Shown one piece after another: positions 1-11,890 of a stretch of DNA of 64,000 bases. Every line of letters begins with the position of its first letter. Positions within the stretch are counted from its first letter, which is position 1. Below the pieces are notes generated by a model. It saw only the letters and a program-made list of their open reading frames with translations. It had not been told where the DNA came from and did no database searches. This DNA comes from Chamaecrista fasciculata (taxonomy: Eukaryota; Streptophyta; Magnoliopsida; Fabales; Fabaceae): the NCBI GenBank assembly GCA_003254925.1, contig QANZ01038022.1, positions 39,286 through 103,285 on the forward strand, written 5' to 3'. The position numbers and the translations under genes were made by a program.

Positions 1-1681
1 TATATTAATTTAATTAAACAAAGATGTTTTTGTCTATTTGTAATGTTGTTTTTTTTAGTCCCAACATTTCTCTATTTCTTTTGAGTAAAAATACAATTGA
101 ATCCCTAAATTATTTTTTAAGTTACAATCTTCTATTCTATTTACTGTATTTTTTTAAAAAAAAGAAAAAAATTACTTATCTTCACTTTTATAGGCATTTT
201 AGTCCTCAAACTATGAGCTCAATTTCCTTGGCTAGTAAAACTATTTTATGTTTAGTTTTTTTCTCAAACTATGAAAATAGTTTGATTTTGGTCCTCAAAC
301 TATTTGTTGTTCTAAATTCGTGTCCAAATTCATCCGATGATTATGCGCTATGGATAATGGAGAAATAACGGTTATTTTTTTGTTGGGAAAATACACAAGT
401 TTCCATGTGTTTGTTATTTTTCTGGTTCGAATCATGGGTAGCAAAAAAATTGCAATGTTGTTTTGTTGGGAAATTACAAAGTTATGGACCAAATTGTACA
501 TTTACAATCATTTCCATATTACTTGCATTCTGGTCCCACGATATTGTTTGTTATTTTTTGCACCTTGCAAATAAAAAATATACCCGATTGTTGACGGTAC
601 AAGCTTTGTTCGAGCCCCGAGTACAGATATTAGGGACCGATTCTTTGGACCGATACAATGTTATGGACCAAATTTTATGTTTACAATACTTTTCATGTTA
701 TTTGCATTCTAGTCCCCAAAATATTACTTATTATTTTCTTTATATTCAAATTCATAAATGTGCCCCATTATTCATGGCTGGGATTCTCTACGAGCTTTGA
801 ATTATCACTCACACATGTTAGGGATTGATTAATTGGCCGGATACAAATTTATGGACCAAATTGCATTCTCAAAAGAATTTTAATGTTATTTTCATTTTGC
901 CCCATAATCTCATCCAATAGGATGGACCAAAATCCATCATCCTATAGGATTGAGAAATCACGCTTTCCAAGAGCATCTCATCCAAATATCATCCCAGTCA
1001 AACCCCAGTCAAACCCCACCCAAACACCTATATCTCATCTCAATCTCATCTCAATCTCAATCTCAACATCATTATCACATACCATTTCTACCCCTATACA
1101 AAATAAATAAATCCAACAACCTATTTCACCTAACCACAATCATTACATACCCTTTTATATAATTTCACACCCTATTATACATCATTTTCTCTCAAACCAT
1201 CCAAACACCAATACATAATCTCATCTCATCCTAATTTCAACATCATCTCATCTCATCTCATAAGTTGAGATTGAGATTGAGATTAGATTGCACTTTTGCT
1301 CCCAAACAGCCCCATAGTCGTCTCACATAAATACATTTGACCCTAATCAAAGTACTCATAATTTCAAATTTCAAAAACTCTCAACAACTTATTCTTACCG
1401 GAGTTATCTTATTGACTAAAGCGTCAGAGGTAAATCACAACAAAATTCCCATAATCTATTAATTAACTTTCAAAAAATTAAACCTTAAAGTTCCTCATCC
1501 GAACCAAGTAATTAATAGTCCTTGGCTGCTAATACATCAGACACAAACACTAATTAACATAGCACATATTAAAATTTTAAAAAATAAAAAGTAATTTAGG
1601 TTAAGAGATATTGTTTCCTCTTTAAAATAAACAGTTACATTTCAAACATGATTAAAATAAAACAAAAAGTACAATAATATA
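1..1681. repeat. AT-rich repeats, diverged tandem copies and foldback sequence; no gene seen
   Basis: A ~180-bp unit with 'ttatggaccaaatt' recurs at about 481, 660 and 849 with decay. A CCA/CTA-rich stretch near 950-1310 resembles the inner part of the element at 33575-33846 and ends CCCAAACAGCCCC. No ORF here looks protein-like. Confidence 0.45.
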
Positions 1682-2034
1682 TCTATATCTATACTATATT
1701 ATATGGCTCCACTTCTTTAAGGTCGGTCAAAATTACTGAATTAAAAAAATAAAAAAGAAAAAGAAATCACTTACTTTCCTCTATTCCACGTTCTCTCACT
1801 CTAAACAAGTTACTTTTGATTTTCAATTTTTCATTAATATTTAAAACTTTATAAAAAAAAAGGATAAATTACACTTTGGTACTCTATGGTTTGGTCATAT
1901 TTCACTTTAGTACTCAATGATTTAAAAAGTGACACTTTGGTACCATGTAATATTTTCTCTTAACAAATTATTTTTAAATAATTTTATATATTTATATAAA
2001 TATTTAGGTACCCGTTGGGGCACGCAAATCCTTT
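1682..2034 (+). mobile_element. diverged Helitron of the 'tatggctcc' family
   Basis: Begins TCTATATCTATACTATATTA, TATGGCTCC, and ends with GTACCCGTTGGGGCACGC, an imperfect hairpin followed by AAATCCTTTA where intact copies have AAAGCCTCTAG. It preserves the empty site CATTAATATT at about 1831-1840 that is occupied by a solo LTR in the 34342 copy. Confidence 0.65.
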
Positions 2035-2482
2035 AATGTATATATATATATAGCTCATGTCTTGGACTCAAATATTTGTACATAGATATAATCTTTATAT
2101 AAAATTAAAACACTTTTTTTTTGTCTGAATTAAAACTCATATATTAAGTACAACAAAGACCAAAGACTAAAAGACAGACTTAATAAATAGTAATGGAAAA
2201 ACTTGCGGGGCCCCTATTTCCTACTTAGAGGCCAGAACTACAGAACCCATTTGTTCAAGGTACTAGACTTGTATAATTATTAATATTTTGATCATATAAT
2301 TGATTGATAAATTAAAAATATAATTTGTATGAGTAATTATAATAAAAAAAAAAGATCAAAACAAAATTTTGTAACATAGATTATAAAATTTAGAATTTAA
2401 AATATAAAATCATTATAAATTTTGTATTTTAATGATTCACAACTTATTACGTTACCTATCACATCAAAACTTATTAACAAAA

Positions 2483-2664
2483 GCAACAACCGTTTAGTGT
2501 AGTGGTTGGCGAGCTACATCCTAAATGAGAGGACCCAGGTTCGATCCCTAAAGTCGACATTGTTGGGAGGGCACGACCGTTTCGTCTCTGTAGCCCGAAT
2601 GAGATTAGTTTTCGCTTAGATCGTTACACGGATAAGCGGGAGAAACCCATAACATTACCTAAAA
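2483..2664 (+). mobile_element. tRNA-derived SINE (family 1)
   Basis: A-box-like TAGTGTAGTGGTTGG and B-box GGTTCGATCCC (2538-2548). The flanking direct repeat AAAACTTATTAACAAAA is exact (2466-2482 and 2665-2681), with a short A tail. Related copies at 12905-13090 and 50466-50640. Confidence 0.85.
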
Positions 2665-2749
2665 AAAACTTATTAACAAAAAATAATAAATAATTAAATA
2701 TTAGAGAAACTAAGATAAAAAATTGCAATTTAAGGATTCAAATTTTGAA

Positions 2750-3165
2750 TGTCAAAGTACAAATTTAGTCTCATATCTTTTGCTCAGTTCTCAATTTGGT
2801 CATATATTCTTTTTTGTTGCACTTTTGGTCCCATGTCGTTAGGTCAGTTCTCAATTTGATCCGATATCTTTTTTGTTGTATATTTGGTCTCATATCTTTG
2901 AATCAATTACAGAATTGGTCCTAAATCTTTAGGTAAGGTGCATAAGTTGTCTCATATCTTTGTAAAAGGATAAACTAATTGTTGATTCTTTTGCAAAGAT
3001 ATAAGACCAATTCTACAACTTGATAAAAAAAAATATATGAACAAAAATGATATGGGACCAAATTGGAACCTTTTACAAAAATATGAGACTAAAAGTGCAA
3101 TAAAAAAGATACAAGACCAAATTAGGAAATTAACTAAAGATACGAGACTAAATTTACTATTTCAC
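2750..3165. mobile_element. MULE-type foldback MITE
   Basis: Starts TGTCAAAGTACAAATTTAGT and ends with its inverted complement. Flanks AATTTTGAA and AAATTTCAA agree at 7 of 9. Interior repeats 'atatctttgaatcaattac' style motifs in both halves. Confidence 0.7.
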
Positions 3166-3570
3166 CAAATTTCAAATCCAATTTTTTGGGGCATTCTTTA
3201 AATTTGAATAGATGATAATTGTAATTTTGATTAATTTTGTTAGTTTGAGAAGACAGGAAAAGAAAGTAGGTAGTGGGAGGGTAATGAAAAGACGAATGAT
3301 AAAGTGAGATGGAATCAGAAATGACGTAAGAAAGTGGCGATAAACAGTTATGTAGGTTAGGGAGACAGACAACACACTCAACAACAGATTATGGAGGAAA
3401 CGTCGAATGGTCTAATCATCTCTTATATTATACACTTCCACATCATCCGTACATATATATTGTTTGAGTTTACATTTGCATATGGGATTTTAGTATTGTT
3501 AGGATCTAGAGAGCAGATTAATTTTGATATTCGTTTATGTTGAAGTTTAGAGACAAAAATCATATATAAA

Positions 3571-3987
3571 TGATAAACTAGAAAAAAAAAACCAAAGCTT
3601 ACTTAGTTTAAAAGAGGGGACTATTAGAGCAATCAATCGAGAAGAGACTTGCAATGGATTTCACATAGTCTTGCAAAGAATACTTCGACCATCAAGTTAA
3701 AGAGAGAATTTGATGTGAAAGTAAGAGAATTCTGAGTGAGAAAAATAACTAACTTTGAATTGAGAGTATACAAGAGTATTTATAAAGTGGTGAAGCGCAG
3801 AAGGGGCCAAAAGCGACTCTCACGTGCTCAGACCCACAATCTCTAAAAATGAGAAAAGTGGAGGTCCGAAAAAAAGGAGAGTCTGGAGATCGTGGGAAAG
3901 TGGGCACTACAGGACAACCGCTCGTGCGACGTGCATGAGACATGGGTTTAAGGATGAAGTGGCTAACGCCCAAAATGTGATGTATCA
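3571..3987 (-). mobile_element. diverged solo LTR
   Basis: Begins TGATAAACTAG and ends GTGATGTATCA, as does the better-preserved copy at 34457-35058. Internal 'gtattagag...' text aligns (caagttaaagagagaat; taacgcccaaaatgtg). Flanks ATAAA and ATAAT suggest a 5-bp duplication. Confidence 0.65.
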
Positions 3988-4955
3988 ATAATACTACTCA
4001 TATTCTAGTTTATTTCGATACTTATCATAATTAAAATTCATTACTCTTCTTAAGCTAAGTGTTATATATATGATAAATGGATTAATTGAAGAAGTAATAT
4101 GTAAGTGAAAGAAAGAGAGGAAAATATGAAGATACAATGATGAATATAATGGATATATTAATGAGAAAAAAATTTAAAGTAAATCCTCACTATATTCATG
4201 AACAGTATCTTGCATAATTTAGCAAATCTCCGAGTCTAACTGCTTGTGTGGAGAATAAATCAAGTGAAAACCACTCAGAATAAAATCAAGTGAAAATTAC
4301 TGAGAATAGATTCAACATTATTCCTCTATAGGCATACACGGGTTGCAAAAACCAACAAAGATGTTTTACCTGATAACCTGATTACTTGAAAAAATTTACT
4401 ATATATACTGTGGAATTGAAATTAAAAATTGGGATTCCACATGACAAGAATTGAATCAAATGAATGAATGTACATTGATTTGAATCTCCTGGGGTCAGGT
4501 CAACGGAACAATGAATAGATGTATTGTACAAAATGGAAACAAGTGAAGAGAGAGAGAGAGAAGTAAAGAAATGAAAAAGGTGTGAATAGAGAAAAGACAT
4601 GAGACAGTGAAGAAGACATGCAGTGTGTGTAATTGTAGGGACCCGGATGATCATGTCTTGTTTCTGGTCTCCCACACTTACTCACACTGTTCACTTCACC
4701 ATTTCCCCATACACACTCTCTTTTAGGATTGGTGACTGCCGAGTGTGAGCCCATGGAATTACAACCCAAACATATTGTAAATTAATTATTTATAGTCACT
4801 GAAAAAAAATAGGATTTTACAACTTTAAAAAATTAAATTATCACTTACAAGTTGTAATTCATTTGACAATGTAGAGATTGAGTATGCAGAAAGGATTCCA
4901 AATCCGATACACTCATGACACATCTACAAGGGGATTTGAATCTTCTCAATGTGCA
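3988..4955. other. intergenic, no gene supported
   Basis: AT-rich, with a GAGAGAGA microsatellite near 4550 and a less repetitive stretch at 4560-4770 that has only short unconvincing frames. No repeat family identified. Confidence 0.4.
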
Positions 4956-5358
4956 AAAAATTGGACCGGACCAGCAGGTTCAACTGGCGAATCGGACACT
5001 AGTCCGGTCCGGAAAAAATAAAATACCGGCCTGCAGTTAACTCGGTGGTGAACCGGGTCAAACCGCTCGAACTAGTTGGTTAAACCGGGAACCGGTTGAC
5101 CCGGAAATATTTGAAAAAAAAAAGAAAAAAATTAAATATTTAACACTTATTATATGTGATGGACATATTGTTTAATTTTTACTTTAAATTTAAATTATTG
5201 TAATATATCAATATGTATTTGATGAATATGTATATTTGAAAATGTATTTTTTAAGTAAACCATCTCAACCGGTTGAACCAGTGACCCAGCGGTTGAACCA
5301 GTGAACCAGTGACCCGAGCCTTTCACCGGGTCAATGACCGGTCCGATTTTTTGCACTA
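4956..5358. mobile_element. CCGGT-rich hAT-like MITE
   Basis: Inverted ends GTGCAAAAAATTGGACCGG and CCGGTCCGATTTTTTGCAC. The 8 bases TCTTCTCA and TGTTCTCA outside differ at one place, and the TAGTG-type terminus fits the hAT consensus. A second copy is at 51932-52555. Confidence 0.6.
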
Positions 5359-5597
5359 TGTTCTCAAGTGTAAATTCATTGCAATTTGAAGAAAAGAAAA
5401 AAAGTTACAGAGAGAAATATTAGTGAGACTCATATTTTCTCTCTTTTAACTCTTTCTTTCTCTGTATAAACTATAATGTATTTGTACTATAAAAATTTCA
5501 TTTCCATCTATTAAGGAATGTGAGGAGCATTAAATATAATCGAGTACTCATTTAGGTTAAGAAACCCATAATAATATAATCCACATAGCAATTGAGA

Positions 5598-5830
5598 AAA
5601 AAATAATAAATTAACATTTTTGTCCCTGAAAGATTACTGAGCTGACAACTTAATTCTTGAAAGATTAAAATATATATACAGTCTGTGAAATATCAAAACA
5701 GTATACCAATTAGTTCTTTTAAATAGTATACCTTTTTTATCTTCCAGGGATTAAATTATACATTTAAATCTTTAGGGATTGAGTTGTTAGCTCGGTGTGA
5801 TTTTCCGGAGACTAAATTTTTACTTCACTC
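5598..5830. repeat. short foldback repeat
   Basis: 'acatttttgtccctgaaagattactgagctgacaactt' type text is inverted within the segment (TTGAGTTGTTAGCTC, TCCGGAGACTAAATTTTT). Related to 45164-45390 and 54744-55009. Confidence 0.5.
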
Positions 5831-5990
5831 CAAAAAAAAAATGATGAAACTCGTGTATATTTTGATAGACTAATTAACTTCTATACCTTTCCTCTTTATT
5901 AAACCTCTCTTTAGTTTCACCCATGCCTATTCATTTCATTCCACTAGCTACTTTCCTTACTTCTCAGCTCGACTTCTCTCTATTCTTCCA

Positions 5991-6442
5991 ATGGCTTTAC
6001 TTTGTAGAGTGAGAACTAGAAGCTACACCACACATGGATCCATCAAAGTTTCAATCTTTTTCCTCTCACTTGTACTTCTTCAACCTCCCAAATCAGGTAA
6101 TATAAAACAAAATCACTTACTATTATTTCAATTATTAGCTGAAGAAACTAATAATTAATATGTACTTGATCATCATGCTTCGATATCTTTTGTTCTTCAG
6201 GTGGATCAGTAGTGATAGGGTCAAAGCCTCCAGTTTGTGTGAATAAGTGCATGAAGTGCAAGCCATGCATGGCCACACTTGTGGTTCCTGATCAACAGAG
6301 GAAGAACAACAACAACTACATCAAGAAGAAGAAGGGCTTCAAACTCTGGTCTCGTGGGGAAGACAATGATAATGATAATGATGATAGCTACTATCTCCTT
6401 TCATGGAAATGCAGATGTGGTCATAACTTATTTCAACCATGA
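5991..6442 (+). CDS. EPIDERMAL PATTERNING FACTOR-like secreted peptide precursor (EPFL7/8-like)
   Basis: Two exons, 5991-6096 and 6201-6442, joined across a 104-bp GT-AG intron in phase 1, give 115 residues. Residues about 20-32 (VSIFFLSLVLL) form a hydrophobic signal-peptide core, so the product should be secreted. The mature end starts near GSVVIGSKPPVC and has six Cys arranged as C-x3-C-x2-C-x2-C, a variable basic and Asn/Asp-rich loop, then WKCRCGHNLFQP at the C terminus. This is the layout of the six-Cys EPF/EPFL family. Known members are ligands for ERECTA-family receptor kinases and act in stomatal patterning and organ growth. The IGSKPPxC start and the WKCxCG end resemble the EPFL7/8 branch rather than stomagen, which ends in CVCH. 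The variable loop is unusually long, with an N-N-N-N stretch, a K-K-K-K stretch and a D-N-D-N run. The subgroup is inferred from memory of family motifs; the family is fairly secure. Confidence 0.85.
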
Positions 6443-7001
6443 TATAATATCCATCCTCTGCATCCTTAATTATAATTACTTTCATTAATCTAGCTTGTTA
6501 ATTTCTCTGTATTTAAGTCAAAATTTTTAATTAGTCCCAAATGTATCATGAAATTTCAAATTGGTCCCAAACTTACTCATTTATCAATATAGAAACTTTA
6601 TATAATCTTTAACTTTAAATCAATTCAAACATTATATACAAGCACGCCAAGCCTCTAGTATATATATATATATGGAACAAGGTCTATTGTTCACTGATGA
6701 TGCATGATAATTATTCATTCTGAGTTATCTTATTATTAATTATAAACCAACAACAGATGTTCATGTGGGGAACGACTTAGTATTGTTAAAGATTTCAAAT
6801 CCGAGAACTTGTAAATGTAGTCTTGTTGGAAGACTCTTTCACTATAAATAGGTGCACAACCTGAGTTGAATTTAGATAGTCAGAGCAAATCGTTGAATAC
6901 TGGGTGAGAATCCAAAAATAATTATCATAAGAAAAAAATATAAGTAAGGTTTATCTCTCTTCTATAATTAGTTAAATAAAAATGTGTCTTCAATATTTTT
7001 T
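6443..7001. other. intergenic after the EPF-like gene; Helitron end
   Basis: Mostly AT-rich. AAGCACGCCAAGCCTCTAG at about 6640-6658 resembles a Helitron 3' end with a degraded hairpin. Its 5' end was not found. No gene seen. Confidence 0.4.
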
Positions 7002-7652
7002 AGGAAAAAGATCTCTTAGTGCCCTTAACATTTAGGGTCAATTTTAGTTATGCCCCCAACGTTTGTTTTGTGTCAGTTATACCCCCAACGTTTCACATTG
7101 TTGTCAATTATACCCTGACCTCAATTTCTTTTGAGACGAAGTCCTATTTTGCTCCCTCAAGTTTGCTCAAAAATCTATTTTGGCACCTCAAGTCTCCGGC
7201 GAACTTTCGGCGAGATACACGGCGAACCTGACAACTACGAAAACTCTTAATCCAAGGTTTTTTAACCTCCTGAGTTCATTTACGACCTCCATTTTGCGAA
7301 AAAATGACTAGTAAGCTGCCGAAAAATTACATAGTCGCCAAAAAATTTACACAATCGCTGAAAATCACATTTCCGGTCATTTATTCGCAAAATGCAGGTC
7401 GTCATTGAACTCATGAGGTTAAAAAACCTTGGATTAGGAGTTTTCGTAGTCATTGGGGCCGCCGTGTATCTCGTCAGAAAGTTCGCCGGAGACTTAAGGG
7501 ACCAAAACGGAACTTTGAGCAAACTTGAGGGATCAAAATAGGACTTTGGCCCAAAAAAAATTGAGGTTAGGATAATTGACAACAATGTAAAACGTTGGAG
7601 GCATAACTGAAGATGATCCTAAACGTTGAGGGCACCAAGAGGTCTTTTGCCT
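7002..7652. mobile_element. large palindromic MULE-like element
   Basis: About 300-base arms are inverted: AGGAAAAAGATCTCTTAGTG on the left, AAGAGGTCTTTTGCCT on the right, and the ACCTCAAGTCTCCGGCGAAC / GTTCGCCGGAGACTTAAGGG pair inside. No protein-like frame. Target duplication not clear. Confidence 0.7.
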
Positions 7653-7655
7653 ATT

Positions 7656-8046
7656 TTCTAAAGCATTCTTTTGGTCCCCAAACTTTACATCAACCGTTAA
7701 TTTTATCCACAAATCTTTTTTGCGATTAATTATTTTGTCCCTAATATTTCACATTTTGATCAATTATTTTATCCTTTATTTGCTCTTACTTTAGTGAAAT
7801 GTTAACGACAAAATCTACGTGAGTAATGACATATAATGTAAAATTGATAAAAAAGAAACTCAAATCCTAACTCATACTGAAAAACAAAATGAAGTATGTG
7901 CTAATTTATTGAAAGAAGTTAGTCAAAAGATAAAATTGACCAAAATGTGAAATATTAGGAACGAAATTGACCACAAAAAAAAAAATTAAACACGAATTAA
8001 CAATTGGTGTAAAGTCTTGGGACCAAAAGAGTGCTTTTACCATTTT
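7656..8046. mobile_element. foldback MITE, related to 60120-60468
   Basis: TTTTGGTCCCCAAACTTTAC and GTAAAGTCTTGGGACCAAAA are inverted ends. The interior shares 'attttgtcgttaa/acgacaaaat' with the copy near 60120. No ORF. Confidence 0.6.
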
Positions 8047-8397
8047 GTATTTATTAGTAGGTTAAAAGGTCATTTTGGTTTTGAATGTATACCCTAACAT
8101 TAATTTTGATTCCAAATTATTGAATTTGATCATATTTCTCTCGTAATCCCAAAAATGTTTCATAAGTGAATGAAAGAAAAATGATGTGAAAAGATAATAT
8201 AAGGCAAAAACATCATTTTACTTCTCAAATTTTACATCAACTTCTAATTTCATTTTTAATATTTTAAGTCTGTGGTGAAAATTATTTATGGGAACCCTGA
8301 TGTTACATTTATGTGCGTTTCAGTCCCTGTTTATATGAGGAAAAGACTTTGTAGGGTCTTCTAGGGATTAAATTGTTAATTTATTCTAAAAATTAAG

Positions 8398-8823
8398 GGA
8401 AAATTGCATTTATCCACCCTGAACTATGTGTTCAATTGCAATGTCCCCCCTAATCTATCAAAGGTAGAAATTAACTCCCTAATCTATTAATTTCGTAGCA
8501 ATGTCTCCCCAACCGTTAGTAACACCGTTATCTTTCTATATTTTAAGTCCTTGTAATTTATATAAATACTTCATGAAATGCTCAAATGACATAAATACTC
8601 TTGTTATGATTTAAATTTATAAATTAAAAATATATATACATTTTAAATTTAAATGTTTTTACAACTCATATGGGACTTAAAAGATATAAAAAATAACAGT
8701 GTTACTAATGGTGAAGGTAAATTGCTACAAAATTAATAGATTAGGGGTTAATTGCTATTTTTCATAGATTAGAGAGGACATTTCAATTGAACACAAATTC
8801 AAGGTAGGTAAATGCAATTTTCC
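8398..8823. mobile_element. foldback MITE upstream of the plastid protein gene
   Basis: Ends GGGAAAATTGCATTTA and TAAATGCAATTTTCC are inverted; inner AATCTATTAATTTCGTAGCA pairs with TGCTACAAAATTAATAGATT. It ends about 170 bp before the ATG at 8993. Confidence 0.65.
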
Positions 8824-8992
8824 AAAAAAAAAAATTAAATAAAATTATGCCTTGAGTAACCAATATTAAGTGGCAGGTATGAAATGAATAGTTTCAAAAT
8901 TAAGGTATAAAGTCACAAAATTTCTCTGAATCATCTTCTTTACTTATAAAGTGACAAGGAAAATCTTGGGGTTCTTGAAATTTCTGGAAGCC

Positions 8993-10496
8993 ATGGCTCG
9001 TCTTGTACTATCCTCCATCACCTCCAATCCATCGAGGCTTTCTCTCTATCCTTCCTTCTTCTCAATTCCTTCTTCTTCTTCTTCGTCTTCTCGCTTTCCA
9101 TTTCGACCTCTTTCTTCTCATTCCCTCCTCTCTCCTCCCGCCCGATGCCGCGCCGCCGCCACTCCTCCTCCTCCGCCGCCGCCGCCTCCCGGAGACGACC
9201 CGACCCAGCTTCACGGTCAGTCATGTCGCACTCTCTTCCTTCAATTTCGGTTTCCTAGGTCTTTAATTGCAACCCATTTTTGCGTATTCTGGTTTTTAGC
9301 AAGTTTGAAATTGCTTCATGGTTCTGTTGAGGCATCAGAAACTGTTGTAGTTATTTAGTAATTGAAAATTGAAATTCCTTTTGGTCGATGAATTGATTAA
9401 AACTTTCTTATATGAAGATAGAATATTGAAGTCTTGAGTCTCTCTCTTTTGGGGGATTCATTTGACATGATTAGTATATGTGTTGCAATCGAAGTTTTCT
9501 AACCCTAATTTTTTTTAAGGGATTTATTCGAAACTCTATTGGTATCAATTGATTCAAATATTGGTTTAGGCAAATCAGGATTAGGGGATTGGATAGTAAA
9601 CAGGCTTTATGAGTTTAGTTCAGCAAATTCCTTTGGTGTAGAAACTCTTCACTCTAGGCTTATGGGAGACTAAGATGAGTAAATAACTAATTTAGCTTAA
9701 TGAACTTTCTCAAGGTTTTTATTCTGGCAGTGGATGCAACCAATATGCAGCTATACATTTGAGTTTGATGTTTTATTTATAGAATTTAAGACACAGTTAC
9801 AGGAACTAGAAGTAGACAATAGCACATTATGATTAAGTCTGCCAAACACTACTTTTGATTTCCTTCTGATTAAGTATCAATGTATCATATACTTCTGTGC
9901 TAGTTGAAAAAGCTATAATGTGTTAGGTTTTCTATTGAGGATATTGCAATCAAATTTGTGTGCTTTCTTCATTGAGCTTATGAGCTTATCACATTTCATA
10001 TTTTCAACTTCAAAATTCAAATACTCTTGTTCTGTTTGTGTTTCTGTTTCTATAGGTGTAGCTTATTATGATACTGATAATACTTTTTGAAATTTTGTTG
10101 GTAAAAGTACTCTGGGTACCCCCAAAATATGGGATCAGTTTCAGCTGTACCCTTAAAGTTTTTTTTTTGGTCAATTGTACTTCTGATGTTTCACATTTGA
10201 GTCAATTGTATTAAAAAATCGAGGTATAATTGACAGAAAAAGAAAAGATTGGGAGTATAATTGACCCAAAAACTTTGGGAGTATAACTTTAACTGACCCC
10301 ATATTTTCGGGGTACCAAGAGTATTTTTGCCAATTTCTGTTTTATTGGAGGAGCAGGCCTTGCTACATCTTTGTCGAAAGTTAAAGATAGAGTACAGATC
10401 TTCTTTGCTGTTCTTTTCTGGATGTCTCTGTTCTTTTGGGCTTCTGCATGGGATGAGAGGAATAGACCAAACAAGGGATCAAGACGTAGGAGATAA
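8993..10496 (+). CDS. small plastid-targeted single-pass membrane protein, function unknown
   Basis: I reconstructed two exons, 8993-9215 and 10351-10496, with a 1135-bp phase-1 GT-AG intron, giving 122 residues. Exon 1 encodes a Ser/Arg-rich, acid-poor N terminus (MARLVLSSI..., S-rich run, then a run of nine Pro before GDDPTQLHG), which is typical of a chloroplast transit peptide. Exon 2 encodes GAGLATSLSKVKDRVQIFF, one hydrophobic segment (IFFAVLFWMSLFFWASAW) and a basic tail DERNRPNKGSRRRR. The reading frame is open across the splice and the second exon is clearly protein-like. I therefore infer a small integral protein of a plastid membrane. I do not recognise a named family. An upstream GTG in frame at 8951 is not used as the start because the ATG at 8993 begins the transit-like sequence. 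A 230-bp foldback element lies in the intron just before the 3' splice site. Confidence 0.75.
10100..10331. mobile_element. MULE-type foldback MITE inside the intron of the plastid protein gene
   Basis: The first and last ~42 bases are inverted copies: both ends read GG(T/C)AAAA(G/A)TACTC, a short spacer, GGTACCCC, then AAAATATGGG. The flanks AATTTTGTT and AATTTCTGT look like a decayed target duplication. The right end stops 19 bases before the intron's AG acceptor. Confidence 0.75.
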
Positions 10497-10936
10497 TTAT
10501 TACTCTTGTATATATCAAATTATAGTTTAAGAGATAGAATTAGAATATACAGTGACAAAAAAAATGAATAATAAAAGAAATGCATTCTAATGTGTGAAAT
10601 GAATATTGTGATACTCAATTATTATTATTTATTTATTTTTGTATGCTTTCGTTGGATCCTGTTTCTTCATTAGTTCTGTTTTAGGGTGGCAAGTTGCCTG
10701 AAATAGAAAGTCTAGAATGAATACCACTGTATATTAGACTCAATCTTTCAGGAGGGTTCAAACTAAGGTCCAGATCAATCAATAAGATTGATCACTGGGT
10801 ATATCTTTTGTAGGAAAGAAGTAAAACATTTTATGTCAGCACTTGATAAGACAAGATGAATTTAGATTCTTAACAAATAAATATACATTATAAAGAGCTT
10901 AAGGGAAAATATGGTTTCTAAACTATCAGAATTTTA

Positions 10937-11890
10937 GGCTATGTTTAGATGGAGGGTGAGGGAAGGAGTTGAAAGGAGTAGAAAACTCAGATGAGTTAAA
11001 TGTGTTTGAATGATTTTATTGGGATGAAATGGAATGATGAAAGAGGGTCTTTAAAGCTCTATTAAATCATCTAAAACTTTATTTTTTTTTTCTATTTCCC
11101 CCAAATTAGGGGCAATGATGGAAGGAAGTGAGTCAAGTGACTCAATATTTTAAAATACAGCTTTACCTTATTAACTTTTAAAAGATTACAATTTTATTTT
11201 TCTAATTTTAGTAATGTGTTTACGTTCTTAGTGGTAATATTGAAAAGAAATAATCAATGAGATATTCCATGTCTTTCATTTTATTATAACTTTGAAAACA
11301 AAATCAATAGATATTCTTTAATGGCTAAAGTGCACCTTTCGTCCCATAACTTTGGTAAAGGTTTCAATTTGGTCCCATAACTTTTTTGTTGCAATTTTGG
11401 TCCCATAACTTTGGCAAAGGTCTCAATTTAGTCCCATAACTTTTTTTTGTTGCAATTTTGGTCCCATATTCTAAAAACGTCTCACCGTTGGTCCCAAGCT
11501 GATTTCCATCCGCCTCATAACTTCACCTATATTTGCCACGTCATCATCCAACTCAGTATGTCATATCATTTTTAGCAGAAGATAATGGATGGAAATCAGT
11601 ATTGGGATCAACGGTGAGATGTTTTCAAAAGTTATGGGATCAAAATTGCAACAAAAAAAGTTATGGGACCAAATTGAGACCTTTGCCAAAGTTATGGGAC
11701 CAAAATTGAAACAAAAAAAGTTATGGGACCAAAAGTACACTTTAGCATTCTTTAATTTTCTCATTAAAACAGTTGAATAACATTTTTCTTCAAACTATTC
11801 CACTTAGTTGAGTTAGTTCTATTCCATTTCATTCCGTTTTATTCTATTCCTATTCCTATTCTATCTTTTCTTAAACTCCCAAATATAGTC
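10937..11890. mobile_element. PIF/Harbinger-like MITE with a nested MULE MITE
   Basis: Left GGCTATGTTTAGATGGAGG and right CTCCCAAATATAGTC are inverted, with TTA on both sides (10934-10936 and 11891-11893), as in Tourist-type elements. It is split by the element at 11323-11746. Confidence 0.6.
11323..11746. mobile_element. MULE-type foldback MITE, exact target duplication
   Basis: Starts GGCTAAAGTGCACCTTTCGT, with a nearly perfect inverted right arm. ATTCTTTAAT lies on each side (11313-11322 and 11747-11756). It sits within the TTA-flanked element at 10937-11890. Confidence 0.85.

Noticed and set aside
9018..9224. Minus-strand frame opposite exon 1 of the plastid protein
   Set aside because: Low-complexity shadow of the Ser/Pro-rich transit peptide coding strand.
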